From an uncultured Prevotellaceae bacterium (GTDB lineage Bacteria > Bacteroidota > Bacteroidia > Bacteroidales > Bacteroidaceae): a stretch of 5,986 nt of DNA. Below are positions 1 to 5,263 of the stretch, piece by piece (the first letter of the stretch is position 1; each line of letters opens with the position of its first letter). Below the pieces are notes generated by a model. It saw only the letters and a program-made list of their open reading frames with translations. It was not told the DNA's origin and ran no database searches. The position numbers were made by a program, and so were the translations under genes. The stretch lies in contig CALAVF010000015.1 of NCBI GenBank assembly GCA_937892315.1, positions 1-5,986 on the forward strand, in the 5' to 3' direction.

Positions 1-543
1 CTTACGCATACGGGCATAGTCCCACTCGCGGCTGTAGGCAGAGCCACCGCCGATGATGAGTTTGGGCTTGTGCTCACGGGCAAGTGCTTCCATCTCGTCG
101 TAATCGACACGACCTGTTTCTTTGTTGAGGTTGTAGCCCACGGGCTTATAGAGAATGCCGGATGTGTTGACCAATGAACCATGAGAAAGGTGACCACCGT
201 GGTCGAGGTTCAACCCCATGAACACATCGCCTGGTTTCAGCACGGCGAGCAGAACGGCTGCATTTGCCTGTGCACCAGAGTGTGGCTGCACGTTGGCAAA
301 TTCAGCACCGAAGAGTTGGCAAGCACGGTCAATCGCCAGTTGCTCAATCTCGTCCACCACTTGGCAGCCGCCATAGTAGCGGTGGCCAGGATAGCCCTCG
401 GCGTATTTGTTGGTGCAGTAACTGCCCATGGCTTCCATCACTTGGTCGCTGACAAAGTTCTCTGATGCAATCAGTTCGATACCTTTCAGTTGACGCTGGT
501 GCTCTTTCTCAATGAGAGAGAAAATTACGTTGTCTCTTTCCAT
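1..543 (-). CDS. glyA: Serine hydroxymethyltransferase, N-terminal 181 residues (cut by window edge)
   Basis: This PLP enzyme interconverts serine plus tetrahydrofolate with glycine plus 5,10-methylene-THF in the cytosol, supplying one-carbon units. Reading leftwards from ATG at 543, the frame stays open to base 1. The translation carries SHMT landmarks in order: ELIASENF (about 23-30), [16 protein letters not shown] (45-60), [11 protein letters not shown] (84-94), [10 protein letters not shown] (113-122) and IIGGGSAYS (163-171). Family length is about 420-430 residues, so roughly 40% is present; the PLP-binding lysine and the C-terminal domain lie beyond the window. The start is supported by MERD at the usual distance from ELIASENF and by an in-frame stop a few codons upstream. 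The leader is A-rich with no Shine-Dalgarno, as is common in Bacteroidetes. It is transcribed away from the neighbouring operon from its own promoter and looks like a normal housekeeping gene. Confidence 0.96.
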   Translation of the reverse strand, partial: MERDNVIFSLIEKEHQRQLKGIELIASENFVSDQVMEAMGSYCTNKYAEGYPGHRYYGGCQVVDEIEQLAIDRACQLFGAEFANVQPHSGAQANAAVLLAVLKPGDVFMGLNLDHGGHLSHGSLVNTSGILYKPVGYNLNKETGRVDYDEMEALAREHKPKLIIGGGSAYSREWDYARMRK

Positions 544-597
544 CTTTTATCTTTTTACATGAATACTTATTTTTCTTCGTCTGTGAATAAAAACATG

Positions 598-629
598 CAA
601 AGGTACGATTAAATGAGAGAATAACCAAA
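598..629 (-). promoter_or_regulatory. glyA promoter (Bacteroidetes -33/-7 type)
   Basis: On the minus strand a -33 TTTG (626-629) is followed after 20 bases by the -7 box TACCTTTG (598-605). This matches the Bacteroidetes primary-sigma consensus TTTG-N19/21-TAnnTTTG. Transcription should begin near 590, giving a leader of about 50 nt before the glyA ATG. Confidence 0.75.
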
Positions 630-640
630 TTTTATTTGAG

Positions 641-680
641 TTTTTCCGAATGTGAGTACCTTCGATGGAGTCAAAGTTAC
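641..680 (-). promoter_or_regulatory. Element upstream of glyA promoter, shared with the protease operon
   Basis: This 40-base stretch starts 11 bases upstream of the glyA -33 box. It aligns without gaps to 4676-4715, which sits 12 bases upstream of the protease operon -33 box (28 of 40 identical by my count). On the minus strand the best-kept core is GAAGGTRCTC followed by an A-tract. Constant spacing to both promoters suggests an UP-like element or activator site. An 8-bp inverted repeat (641-648 with 680-687) brackets this copy only. Confidence 0.4.
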
Positions 681-700
681 GGAAAAAAACTGAAATATGT

Positions 701-780
701 GCCATCTGTTCCATTTTCTTTCCTTTTCCTCTCTCTTGCCTCCCTTGTCATTCCACACTCTTCCATCTTCTTTTCCCTAC
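701..780. other. Pyrimidine-rich tract in the 544-902 intergenic region
   Basis: About 80 bases of the plus strand are almost all C and T, with runs such as TTCCATTTTCTTTCC and TTCCATCTTCTTTTCC. I see no open reading frame with coding character and no regular period here. It separates the repeat block at 793-865 from the glyA promoter region. With those two elements it accounts for most of the 359-bp gap between glyA and the FISUMP gene. Confidence 0.4.
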
Positions 781-792
781 GCAAATGACGTT

Positions 793-865
793 AAAAGTGG
801 TCTGAGTCACACCGCCTCGGTGGTGTGACTCAGACCGCCCGAGCGGTGTGACTCAGACCACTTTT
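793..865. repeat. Three 15-nt near-palindromes at 23-bp spacing, forming a perfect 23-bp inverted repeat
   Basis: The core GGTGTGACTCAGACC occurs at 822-836 and 845-859, and its reverse complement at 799-813; starts are exactly 23 bases apart. The spacers are GCCTCGGT (814-821) and GCCCGAGC (837-844). Outer arms 793-815 and 843-865 are perfect reverse complements over 23 bases with a 27-base loop. Copies 1 and 2 can instead pair over 15 bp with an 8-base loop. The core is itself an odd-length near-palindrome, GGTnTGAnTCAnACC, with only the three n positions breaking symmetry. Copy 1 can therefore pair with either copy 2 or copy 3, but not both. Confidence 0.93.
793..865 (-). terminator. Probable terminator of the three-gene operon (same bases as the repeat)
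   Basis: On the minus strand the long stem begins 37 bases after the FISUMP stop codon and ends in CCACTTTT; on the plus strand it likewise ends in CCACTTTT. This A-tract/stem/T-tract symmetry is what a bidirectional intrinsic terminator shows. The position, after the last gene of the operon and before the glyA promoter on the same strand, fits. The U-run is only four bases, so efficiency is uncertain, and the third repeat copy in the loop is unnecessary for a plain terminator. Confidence 0.55.
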
Positions 866-872
866 GAGGTAT

Positions 873-904
873 CGAGCAGGCGTCTTTCCTGTTCTCGCCT
901 TTTT
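873..904 (+). terminator. Hairpin plus T5 reading on the plus strand, overlapping the FISUMP stop codon
   Basis: CGAGCAGG (873-880) pairs with CCTG (888-891) and CTCG (894-897), with a two-base TT bulge and a 7-base loop. It is followed by CC and five Ts (900-904). Only plus-strand transcription would read it as a terminator, yet no plus-strand gene lies upstream in the window. It may block antisense transcription into the operon, or simply be a 3'-end stem in the operon transcript. Confidence 0.25.
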
Positions 905-1607
905 ATTTCTTGTTCTTCACGGGGCGGATGGAACACCCCGAACTGCGGCTGGAGTTGTTCCATGAGATGTAGTCATCGCCAAACATGACAGAGTATGCAT
1001 AGCAAGGGAAGTCGGCACAGAGGGTGGATGTCCAATACTGCCCGGTGTCTTCGAGGCTGTGTCCAGCCATCCCTGCGGCGGGCAGGAAGATGGAGTTGCC
1101 GTTGGGACCCGTCACTTGGTAGCCGCCATTCGTCCATGTCCATTTGCATTTGTCCATCAGTTCGGCAAACTCTTTTGCCGTCGGAATGTGCCACTGTGCA
1201 TCCCAAATGGGGGTGCGGTGGTTCTTCGCGTAGGCGGCAGCGGCATCGTCGGCAGGGTCGAGTTGCGTCTTGCCGTCCTTGCTGCCGAAGGTGCTGTCGG
1301 TGCAGTATTTAGTCAGCGACTTGGGGCCTTTGCCGTATTTGTACGTTCTCCAGAAGAAGCCTCGTTGGTCGTAGGGCAGAAGGCCATCTTCGTCTGACGA
1401 GTAGATGCTGCCCCAACTGTAGTAAACGCCGAAGTCTGTGGGGCTGTCGGTAATGCCCATATTGCGGTCTGCCCACAGCGTGCCGCTGGGGAGTCCGAGG
1501 TCGATGGCTTTGGGAATGTAGCGTTCAAAACCTTGGGTGGTTTGTGCCTGCACCATCGTGAGGGTGCAAGCCATGAGCGTCAGGAGGATATAGCGTAACT
1601 GTTTCAT
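903..1607 (-). CDS. Secreted FISUMP-domain (Fib_succ_major-like) protein
   Basis: This 234-residue protein has a signal peptide (MKQLRYILLTLMACTLTMVQAQ, probable cleavage after residue 21). The rest reads as one domain of the Fibrobacter succinogenes major paralogous type. Matching signatures are AIDLGLPSGTLWADRN (34-49), WHIPTAKEFAEL (139-150), GPNGNSIFLPAAG (167-179), YWTST (191-195) and the C-terminal GCSIRPV (224-230). The family is abundant in gut and oral Bacteroidetes, secreted or surface-associated, and has no agreed biochemical role. It begins 11 bases after the last base of the caspase-like gene's reading frame and ends before the probable terminator, so it is the last gene of the operon. 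LMAC (11-14) resembles a lipobox, but cleavage at VQA|Q looks at least as likely. Family assignment is firm; function is unknown, and a role as partner or substrate of the upstream peptidases is only an inference from context. Confidence 0.88.
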   Translation of the reverse strand: MKQLRYILLTLMACTLTMVQAQTTQGFERYIPKAIDLGLPSGTLWADRNMGITDSPTDFGVYYSWGSIYSSDEDGLLPYDQRGFFWRTYKYGKGPKSLTKYCTDSTFGSKDGKTQLDPADDAAAAYAKNHRTPIWDAQWHIPTAKEFAELMDKCKWTWTNGGYQVTGPNGNSIFLPAAGMAGHSLEDTGQYWTSTLCADFPCYAYSVMFGDDYISWNNSSRSSGCSIRPVKNKK

Positions 1608-1618
1608 GTCGGATGCTC

Positions 1619-2911
1619 TTATTGAATACTTTTAGTTCTCACTTGTTTCACACCGTTTTGTTCTTGGGGCACACCATTGCCGTTGGTCTTCTTGCGAGCC
1701 TCGTCGATGGCGAGATTGATGAGCGATTCCCACGAGGGTTTCTCCTGTGTGAGCGTGCTGATTTGATAGCGGAGGCTCTCGATGAAACTGAGCAGGAAGA
1801 AGCCGCCCTTCACGCTGCACCAGGAGGCTTCGCCAGGACTGGCTGCCGTTGCCCACACGTTGCCGCCTTGCCTCAGGAAGAGGCTGCGGAGTTTGTCTGT
1901 GTCGAGGCTGTGGGAGGCACGCGAGAAGAGGGTGTTGACGCTGACGGCTGGTGCCTCATAGCCCACTTTCGTGTTGCAGCAGTCGCTCAGCACGATGTTG
2001 AGTCTTGCCCCCTTCTTGATGATGGCATTGTAGATGTCAGTCATGGTGGTGTAGTTGTCCACCGCTTTGTCGTATGCCGTGGGCGAGAGGTCGATGCAAG
2101 GGAAATAGTCCTTTTGGTCTTGGAAACGGAATCCGTGCCCCGAATAGACAAACACCGCGATGTCCTGTTTGCCAGGCTTGAAGTTCTCGATGGCTTTTGC
2201 CACATTCGCCTTGCCAAAGGCATCCTCGCTGATGATGGTTTGCTCGTAGGGCATCTCCAACACACGGGCGATGTTGCGGAACTCGTTGGTCACGTTCTTG
2301 ATGTCTTGCTGACAGGCGATGCCGATGTCGTTCACTTCTGTGTTTGCCACCATGAGCAGACGCAGGGTGGGGGAATCGCCTCCCTTGCTTGCCACTTCGG
2401 TCTTGTTCTGTGCCCCTGCCTTCTTCGAGGCAGCCAGCAGATTCTTGTAATCGGCATCGGATGTCGAATAGAACTTCTCCAGATAGGCAGCCGTCAGTTC
2501 CGACAGTTGCTTCTCATTGAAACTGGTGGCGGCAAAGTAGTCGTCGGAGTTGGTCACGTCGTAGATGATTTGTGGCTCGGGCACCATGTCGTCTCCGTGG
2601 AAATCACGCCACCACCAGAGCAGGGTCGGCATGGAGCGACCATCCTTGGGGCGATAGTACATCAGTCCCATGGAGTTCTCGCGGGTCTTTGGCTCCACGG
2701 TCTTTGTGTACTCCGTCTCCCACACTTTGCCCTTGGCTCCTTCGTTGGCTCTGACGATACGCATCTTGCAGCGGTCGTCGCTGAAGTAGGTCATCAAGCC
2801 CATGTATTTTCGTCCATCAATGGGGTGGGTGAACTGCAACTCGTAGAAAGTCTGTGCCTGTGCGGCAAATACAGCCAGCAGCATGGCGAAGGTCAGTGTA
2901 AATCTTTTCAT
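1619..2911 (-). CDS. Secreted caspase-like peptidase (family C14)
   Basis: The protein is 430 residues from the chosen start and has a clear signal peptide (MKRFTLTFAMLLAVFAAQAQ, residues 1-20). A region of about 160 residues without an obvious domain precedes a caspase-haemoglobinase fold starting near LRLLMVANTEVND (183-195). The catalytic His is in YSGHGF (H259) and the catalytic Cys in VLSDCCN (D310, most likely C312 from the D-x-C pattern). The segment WATAASPGEASW (353-364) and GGFFLLSFIESL (369-380) match the C-terminal half of the fold. Such enzymes are Cys endopeptidases, often cutting after basic or acidic residues; specificity cannot be read here. An upstream in-frame ATG at 2938 exists, but 2911 places the signal peptide at the N-terminus and lies one base after the C10 protease stop (TAG-C-ATG), suggesting translational coupling. 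Secretion argues against an intracellular death role. Confidence 0.9.
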   Translation of the reverse strand: MKRFTLTFAMLLAVFAAQAQTFYELQFTHPIDGRKYMGLMTYFSDDRCKMRIVRANEGAKGKVWETEYTKTVEPKTRENSMGLMYYRPKDGRSMPTLLWWWRDFHGDDMVPEPQIIYDVTNSDDYFAATSFNEKQLSELTAAYLEKFYSTSDADYKNLLAASKKAGAQNKTEVASKGGDSPTLRLLMVANTEVNDIGIACQQDIKNVTNEFRNIARVLEMPYEQTIISEDAFGKANVAKAIENFKPGKQDIAVFVYSGHGFRFQDQKDYFPCIDLSPTAYDKAVDNYTTMTDIYNAIIKKGARLNIVLSDCCNTKVGYEAPAVSVNTLFSRASHSLDTDKLRSLFLRQGGNVWATAASPGEASWCSVKGGFFLLSFIESLRYQISTLTQEKPSWESLINLAIDEARKKTNGNGVPQEQNGVKQVRTKSIQ

Positions 2912-2912
2912 G

Positions 2913-4601
2913 CTAATTTCCGTAAAAATCGTCTGCATCCAAACCTCCCAGACCGTTCGTGACGCTCTTGCCGTCGTCTTTCTTGTCCTTCTTATCTTTC
3001 TTGTCCTTCTTGCCGGGGTTGGCAGTGGAGGCGGTCAGGTTGCCGAGGTCTATGTAATGGTCAAAATTGTTAGGTTTCAAGGTCACGTTGTCACCCTTCA
3101 CTTCCAGATTGAAACATCCCACACCTGCCGAAAGGATGGGACGCCACTTGCTGTCGTTGTCTGCCTTGCTCACCATCACCAGTTGATAGTCGCTGCCCGA
3201 CAGGTTGCTGGGCAGGGTCGGGTTCAGTTGAGTGTCTCGGTAAGAGCGTGTGGGGGTGAGCGATGCGTCAGTCACGTCGAGCGTCCTCACCATCTTGCCG
3301 TCTTTATAAAGAGCCACGCCGAATTTTCCTGTGAAGTTGCCAATCGTGCAGTTGCTCACACGCTCCATCTTCACCCACACTCGTCCACCTTTCTTCCCAC
3401 TGGGGGCAGCGGTCAGCCCAGTCAGACTCAGCACACTCACCTTGTTTGCCGTCGCATCCGACGGAGGCTGTATGCCACCGATGAAGGTGACGTTCTCGTT
3501 GTAGTTCTCCACCCGTCCCGTGCGGCTGCCTGGACGTGGAGGAGAAAGGTTGGTGATTTCAAAATATCCGTTACTCATGCCGTTCCATCCCCAGTTGAAG
3601 TGGAACAGCCCGTTGGTGTCGTAACCGTCGCACACGAAGCAATGGCCATAATCATCCTCGTCGGTGCCACCCATCAGCACGGGACGACCCTCACTCAGTT
3701 CTTTCTTCAGGTAATACACGTAGTCTTCGGGCGTGAAAGCATCACGGCGGAAATTCACCATGTTGTTGCCATAGCCAAAATATTCCACCAGTGCCTGTGC
3801 CATATCCACACGGCTGGCACTCGACCCTGTGGGCGAATACTCCATGTTGCAGGCTGCCCCTGCGTCGAACATCAGTTGGCTGATAGCGGCATTTTCCGCT
3901 TCGCTGCCTCCTGCCTTGCTGTAGGTGGGAAGCATATTGCTCCAGTCGTAGGAGGTGTTGAACGAACAACTCACCGTCTCTCCCTCGTTGTCATAACTGT
4001 GGGTCTTGCCCGATGGCTTCTTGGGATATTCGTAGAAACGCATGATTTGCACGGCTCCCGTGGCGACACATCCTGTCAGGCTCTGGTGAGGACACATCGC
4101 ATTGTAAGGGAACATCTGTGCATAGCAGATGTCGCCCAGCAGCGGCTTCACCTCAGGAGCCAGGTTCGACTCGTCACGCACAGCCTTCATCAGCGGACCT
4201 TCCTGCAACTGTGCCAACAAAGAGTCTGGTGTCAGAGCCAAGTCGCTCAGGGCTTCCGTGTAGCCTCCCAACCACGCCTTCATCTCAGGGGCGAGGGCAT
4301 CGATGTCGAAATGCCCCTCGTTGGAATAAGCAAGAATCTTCTTCGTGCGGCTGTCGGCACTCACAATGATGAATCCCTGTTCATCCCCACGGTTGAAGAT
4401 GTAATAGTACGGATGGTCGTTCAGCGAGTCTTTTTCCACATGAGCCAGTTCTGGCTTCTTGTTCTCGCCGCCACGACGCAACGGCAGGAACCCCACTGCG
4501 GCATCCAAAGCGTCGTCCACATTCACTACGTGATGGTCTTGTGCCCACATGGAGGTACATGCAGACAGAATCAGGAAAGTAAAAAGTGTTAACCTGTTCA
4601 T
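2913..4601 (-). CDS. Secreted C10 (streptopain/interpain-like) cysteine protease with propeptide
   Basis: This 562-residue preproprotein has a signal peptide at 1-20 (MNRLTLFTFLILSACTSMWA). A propeptide of the Spi/inhibitor type follows, about 22-150 (YYYIFNRGDEQGFIIVSAD at 65-83, APEMKAWLGGY at 104-114). The papain-like C10 domain covers about 155-375, with Cys178 in LTGCVATGAVQIM, His320 in YGHCFVCDGYD and the FNWGWNG motif (335-341). A beta-rich domain follows (about 385-510). The tail has a lysine-aspartate run (531-543) and ends GLDADDFYGN. Relatives include SpeB, interpain A and the Bacteroides fragilis C10 proteases, which degrade host proteins. Upstream in-frame ATGs exist at 4607 and 4715; the latter lies upstream of the promoter and its first codons read promoter DNA, so it is rejected. 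4601 and 4607 cannot be separated. LSAC (12-15) could serve as a lipobox. It is the first gene of the operon. Confidence 0.95.
   Translation of the reverse strand: MNRLTLFTFLILSACTSMWAQDHHVVNVDDALDAAVGFLPLRRGGENKKPELAHVEKDSLNDHPYYYIFNRGDEQGFIIVSADSRTKKILAYSNEGHFDIDALAPEMKAWLGGYTEALSDLALTPDSLLAQLQEGPLMKAVRDESNLAPEVKPLLGDICYAQMFPYNAMCPHQSLTGCVATGAVQIMRFYEYPKKPSGKTHSYDNEGETVSCSFNTSYDWSNMLPTYSKAGGSEAENAAISQLMFDAGAACNMEYSPTGSSASRVDMAQALVEYFGYGNNMVNFRRDAFTPEDYVYYLKKELSEGRPVLMGGTDEDDYGHCFVCDGYDTNGLFHFNWGWNGMSNGYFEITNLSPPRPGSRTGRVENYNENVTFIGGIQPPSDATANKVSVLSLTGLTAAPSGKKGGRVWVKMERVSNCTIGNFTGKFGVALYKDGKMVRTLDVTDASLTPTRSYRDTQLNPTLPSNLSGSDYQLVMVSKADNDSKWRPILSAGVGCFNLEVKGDNVTLKPNNFDHYIDLGNLTASTANPGKKDKKDKKDKKDDGKSVTNGLGGLDADDFYGN
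2977..3011 (-). repeat. 18-bp tandem repeat coding for the KKD-rich tail of the C10 protease
   Basis: A 17-base string (TCTTTCTTGTCCTTCTT on the plus strand) occurs at 2977-2993 and again at 2995-3011, a period of 18. It encodes the alternating Lys-Lys-Asp run near residues 531-543. Such an in-frame microrepeat can change length by slippage in multiples of six residues without breaking the frame. Confidence 0.85.
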
Positions 4602-4632
4602 ATACATATTAGTTCTTAATGGTTGGCGGGTG

Positions 4633-4663
4633 CAAAGGTACAAATAAGTGAACAAAATACAAA
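4633..4663 (-). promoter_or_regulatory. Promoter of the protease operon
   Basis: On the minus strand TTTG (4660-4663) is followed after 19 bases by TACCTTTG (4633-4640), an excellent match to the Bacteroidetes -33/-7 consensus. The start point should be near 4626, leaving a leader of about 20-25 nt before the protease ATG. An A/T tract (4664-4680) lies directly upstream. This position rules out the longer reading frame that starts at 4715. Confidence 0.82.
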
Positions 4664-4675
4664 ACGAAAAAATAT

Positions 4676-4715
4676 TTTTTTCGAGTACGAGCACCTTCTG
4701 CGAAGTGAAAGGCAC
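4676..4715 (-). promoter_or_regulatory. Element upstream of protease-operon promoter, shared with glyA
   Basis: This is the second copy of the element at 641-680, 12 bases upstream of the -33 box. Read on the minus strand it holds TTTCACTTCGCAGAAGGTGC followed by TCG and an A-tract. If translated it gives FTSQKVLVLEKN, a string I recall at the mis-extended N-termini of Prevotella proteins. That memory supports a recurrent promoter-upstream motif rather than coding sequence, but it is unverified. Confidence 0.4.
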
Positions 4716-4789
4716 AAAAATAGGCAGTGAATGAAAAGAAAGAGCATGTCCATTTCCAAACCCGTTTCAACTCCATCTCCCCCTCAGTC

Positions 4790-4866
4790 GTATCCTCCGA
4801 CAACAGCCACTCATCTCCTCCAACAACCCCCATCCATCTCCTCCAACGACACTCCCCCGTATCCTC
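4790..4866. repeat. C/T-rich imperfect tandem repeat, 23-bp period
   Basis: The anchor CCTCC recurs at 4794, 4817 and 4840, with CCTCT at 4863: exactly 23 bases apart each time. CATCTCCTCCAAC is perfect at 4812-4824 and 4835-4847, and CGTATCCTC at 4789-4797 and 4858-4866. Adjacent full units match at 16-17 of 23 positions. It sits in the divergent intergenic region, upstream of the protease promoter. The reading frame across it has no credible product. Confidence 0.75.
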
Positions 4867-4890
4867 TATTTACTTTAGCCTTATAATAAA

Positions 4891-5053
4891 AATCAATTTA
4901 GCTTTGGGACACAAATCAATTTGGCATTGGGACAAAAACCAATTTAGCGTTGGAACAAATCTTTGTCCCAATGCTAAATTACTTTTTATTACAACGCTAA
5001 ATTATTTCTTGTACCTTTGCTAATTTGTTTTATATACCAATGCTAAATTGTTC
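4891..5053. repeat. Seven-unit 23-bp array with orientation switch (3 forward, 4 inverted)
   Basis: Forward units lie at 4891-4913, 4914-4936 and 4937-4959; two bases (4960-4961) form the centre; inverted units lie at 4962-4984, 4985-5007, 5008-5030 and 5031-5053. Unit core in forward sense is AATTTAGCnTTGGGACAAA. The first two units agree at 20 of 23 bases, and the two flanking the centre are complementary at 19 of 23, so either strand could fold into a long imperfect hairpin. The outer units have drifted most; the sixth contains TACCTTTG (5012-5019) on the plus strand, identical to a -7 promoter box but without a clear -33. The units abut with no spacers, so this is not a CRISPR array. It lies between divergent genes, where no terminator is needed. 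No coding frame is convincing, and 5054-5211 beyond it shows only a 34-codon frame of doubtful status. Confidence 0.9.
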
Positions 5054-5211
5054 ATAGACAACGAGCATTAGCCTCCATAGGTAATGGAACAGGTAAGTGA
5101 GACCCCAAGAAAGTCTTTGTTTTTAAGTTTACTCTTCCTAAGTAATATGTCTATTTCCCCAATCAAAGTTCAATCACAAGGCTTGTGAAAGATGATTTTC
5201 TTTACAAACTC

Positions 5212-5242
5212 ATTGAATTATCAGATTTTTGTTTTATCTTTG
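5212..5242 (+). promoter_or_regulatory. Promoter of the kinase-like gene
   Basis: ATTG (5212-5215) lies 19 bases upstream of TATCTTTG (5235-5242), a match to the Bacteroidetes -7 box with a slightly imperfect -33. Transcription would start near 5248, about 15 nt before the ATG at 5264. The upstream ATG at 5192 precedes the promoter and cannot be the start for this transcript. Confidence 0.65.
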
Positions 5243-5263
5243 CAACACAATCTTTTGCGGCCT

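Noticed and set aside
181..465. Plus-strand open frame over glyA
   Set aside because: It lies entirely antisense to a well-conserved SHMT coding sequence.
641..687. Terminator from the 8-bp inverted repeat TTTTTCCG/CGGAAAAA
   Set aside because: The loop is 31 bases and the stem mostly A/T, and it lies just upstream of the glyA promoter. It is more likely part of, or incidental to, the upstream element.
1613..2962. Long plus-strand open frame (449 codons) opposite the caspase-like gene
   Set aside because: It is antisense to a gene with an intact signal peptide and catalytic motifs. Its translation is rich in His, Val and Cys with no recognisable domain, as expected from the reverse strand of a GC-biased gene.
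2883..4592. Long plus-strand open frame (569 codons) opposite the C10 protease
   Set aside because: It mirrors the protease gene almost end to end, shows no domain signature, and has no promoter of the Bacteroidetes type in front of it.
4558..4601. Firm lipoprotein assignment for the C10 protease from LSAC
   Set aside because: The lipobox-like LSAC is followed by TSMWAQ, where a signal peptidase I site (WA|Q) is equally plausible. No Bacteroidetes surface-export motif rich in acidic residues follows the Cys.
4602..4715. N-terminal extension of the C10 protease to ATG at 4715
   Set aside because: The extension runs through the -7 and -33 boxes and the upstream element. The signal peptide begins only at 4601 or 4607.
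4727..5023. 98-codon plus-strand frame through both repeat arrays
   Set aside because: Its composition simply reflects the C/T-rich and A/T-rich repeats. The frame is not preserved by the 23-bp unit (23 is not a multiple of three), and no promoter is visible.
4891..5053. CRISPR array
   Set aside because: Units are 23 bp, directly abutting, without unique spacers, and switch orientation at the centre; no cas genes are present.
5084..5188. Small plus-strand frame of 34 codons (MEQVSETPRKSLFLSLLFLS...)
   Set aside because: It has a hydrophobic segment that could mimic a signal or membrane peptide, but there is no convincing promoter or conserved feature. A frame this short is expected by chance.
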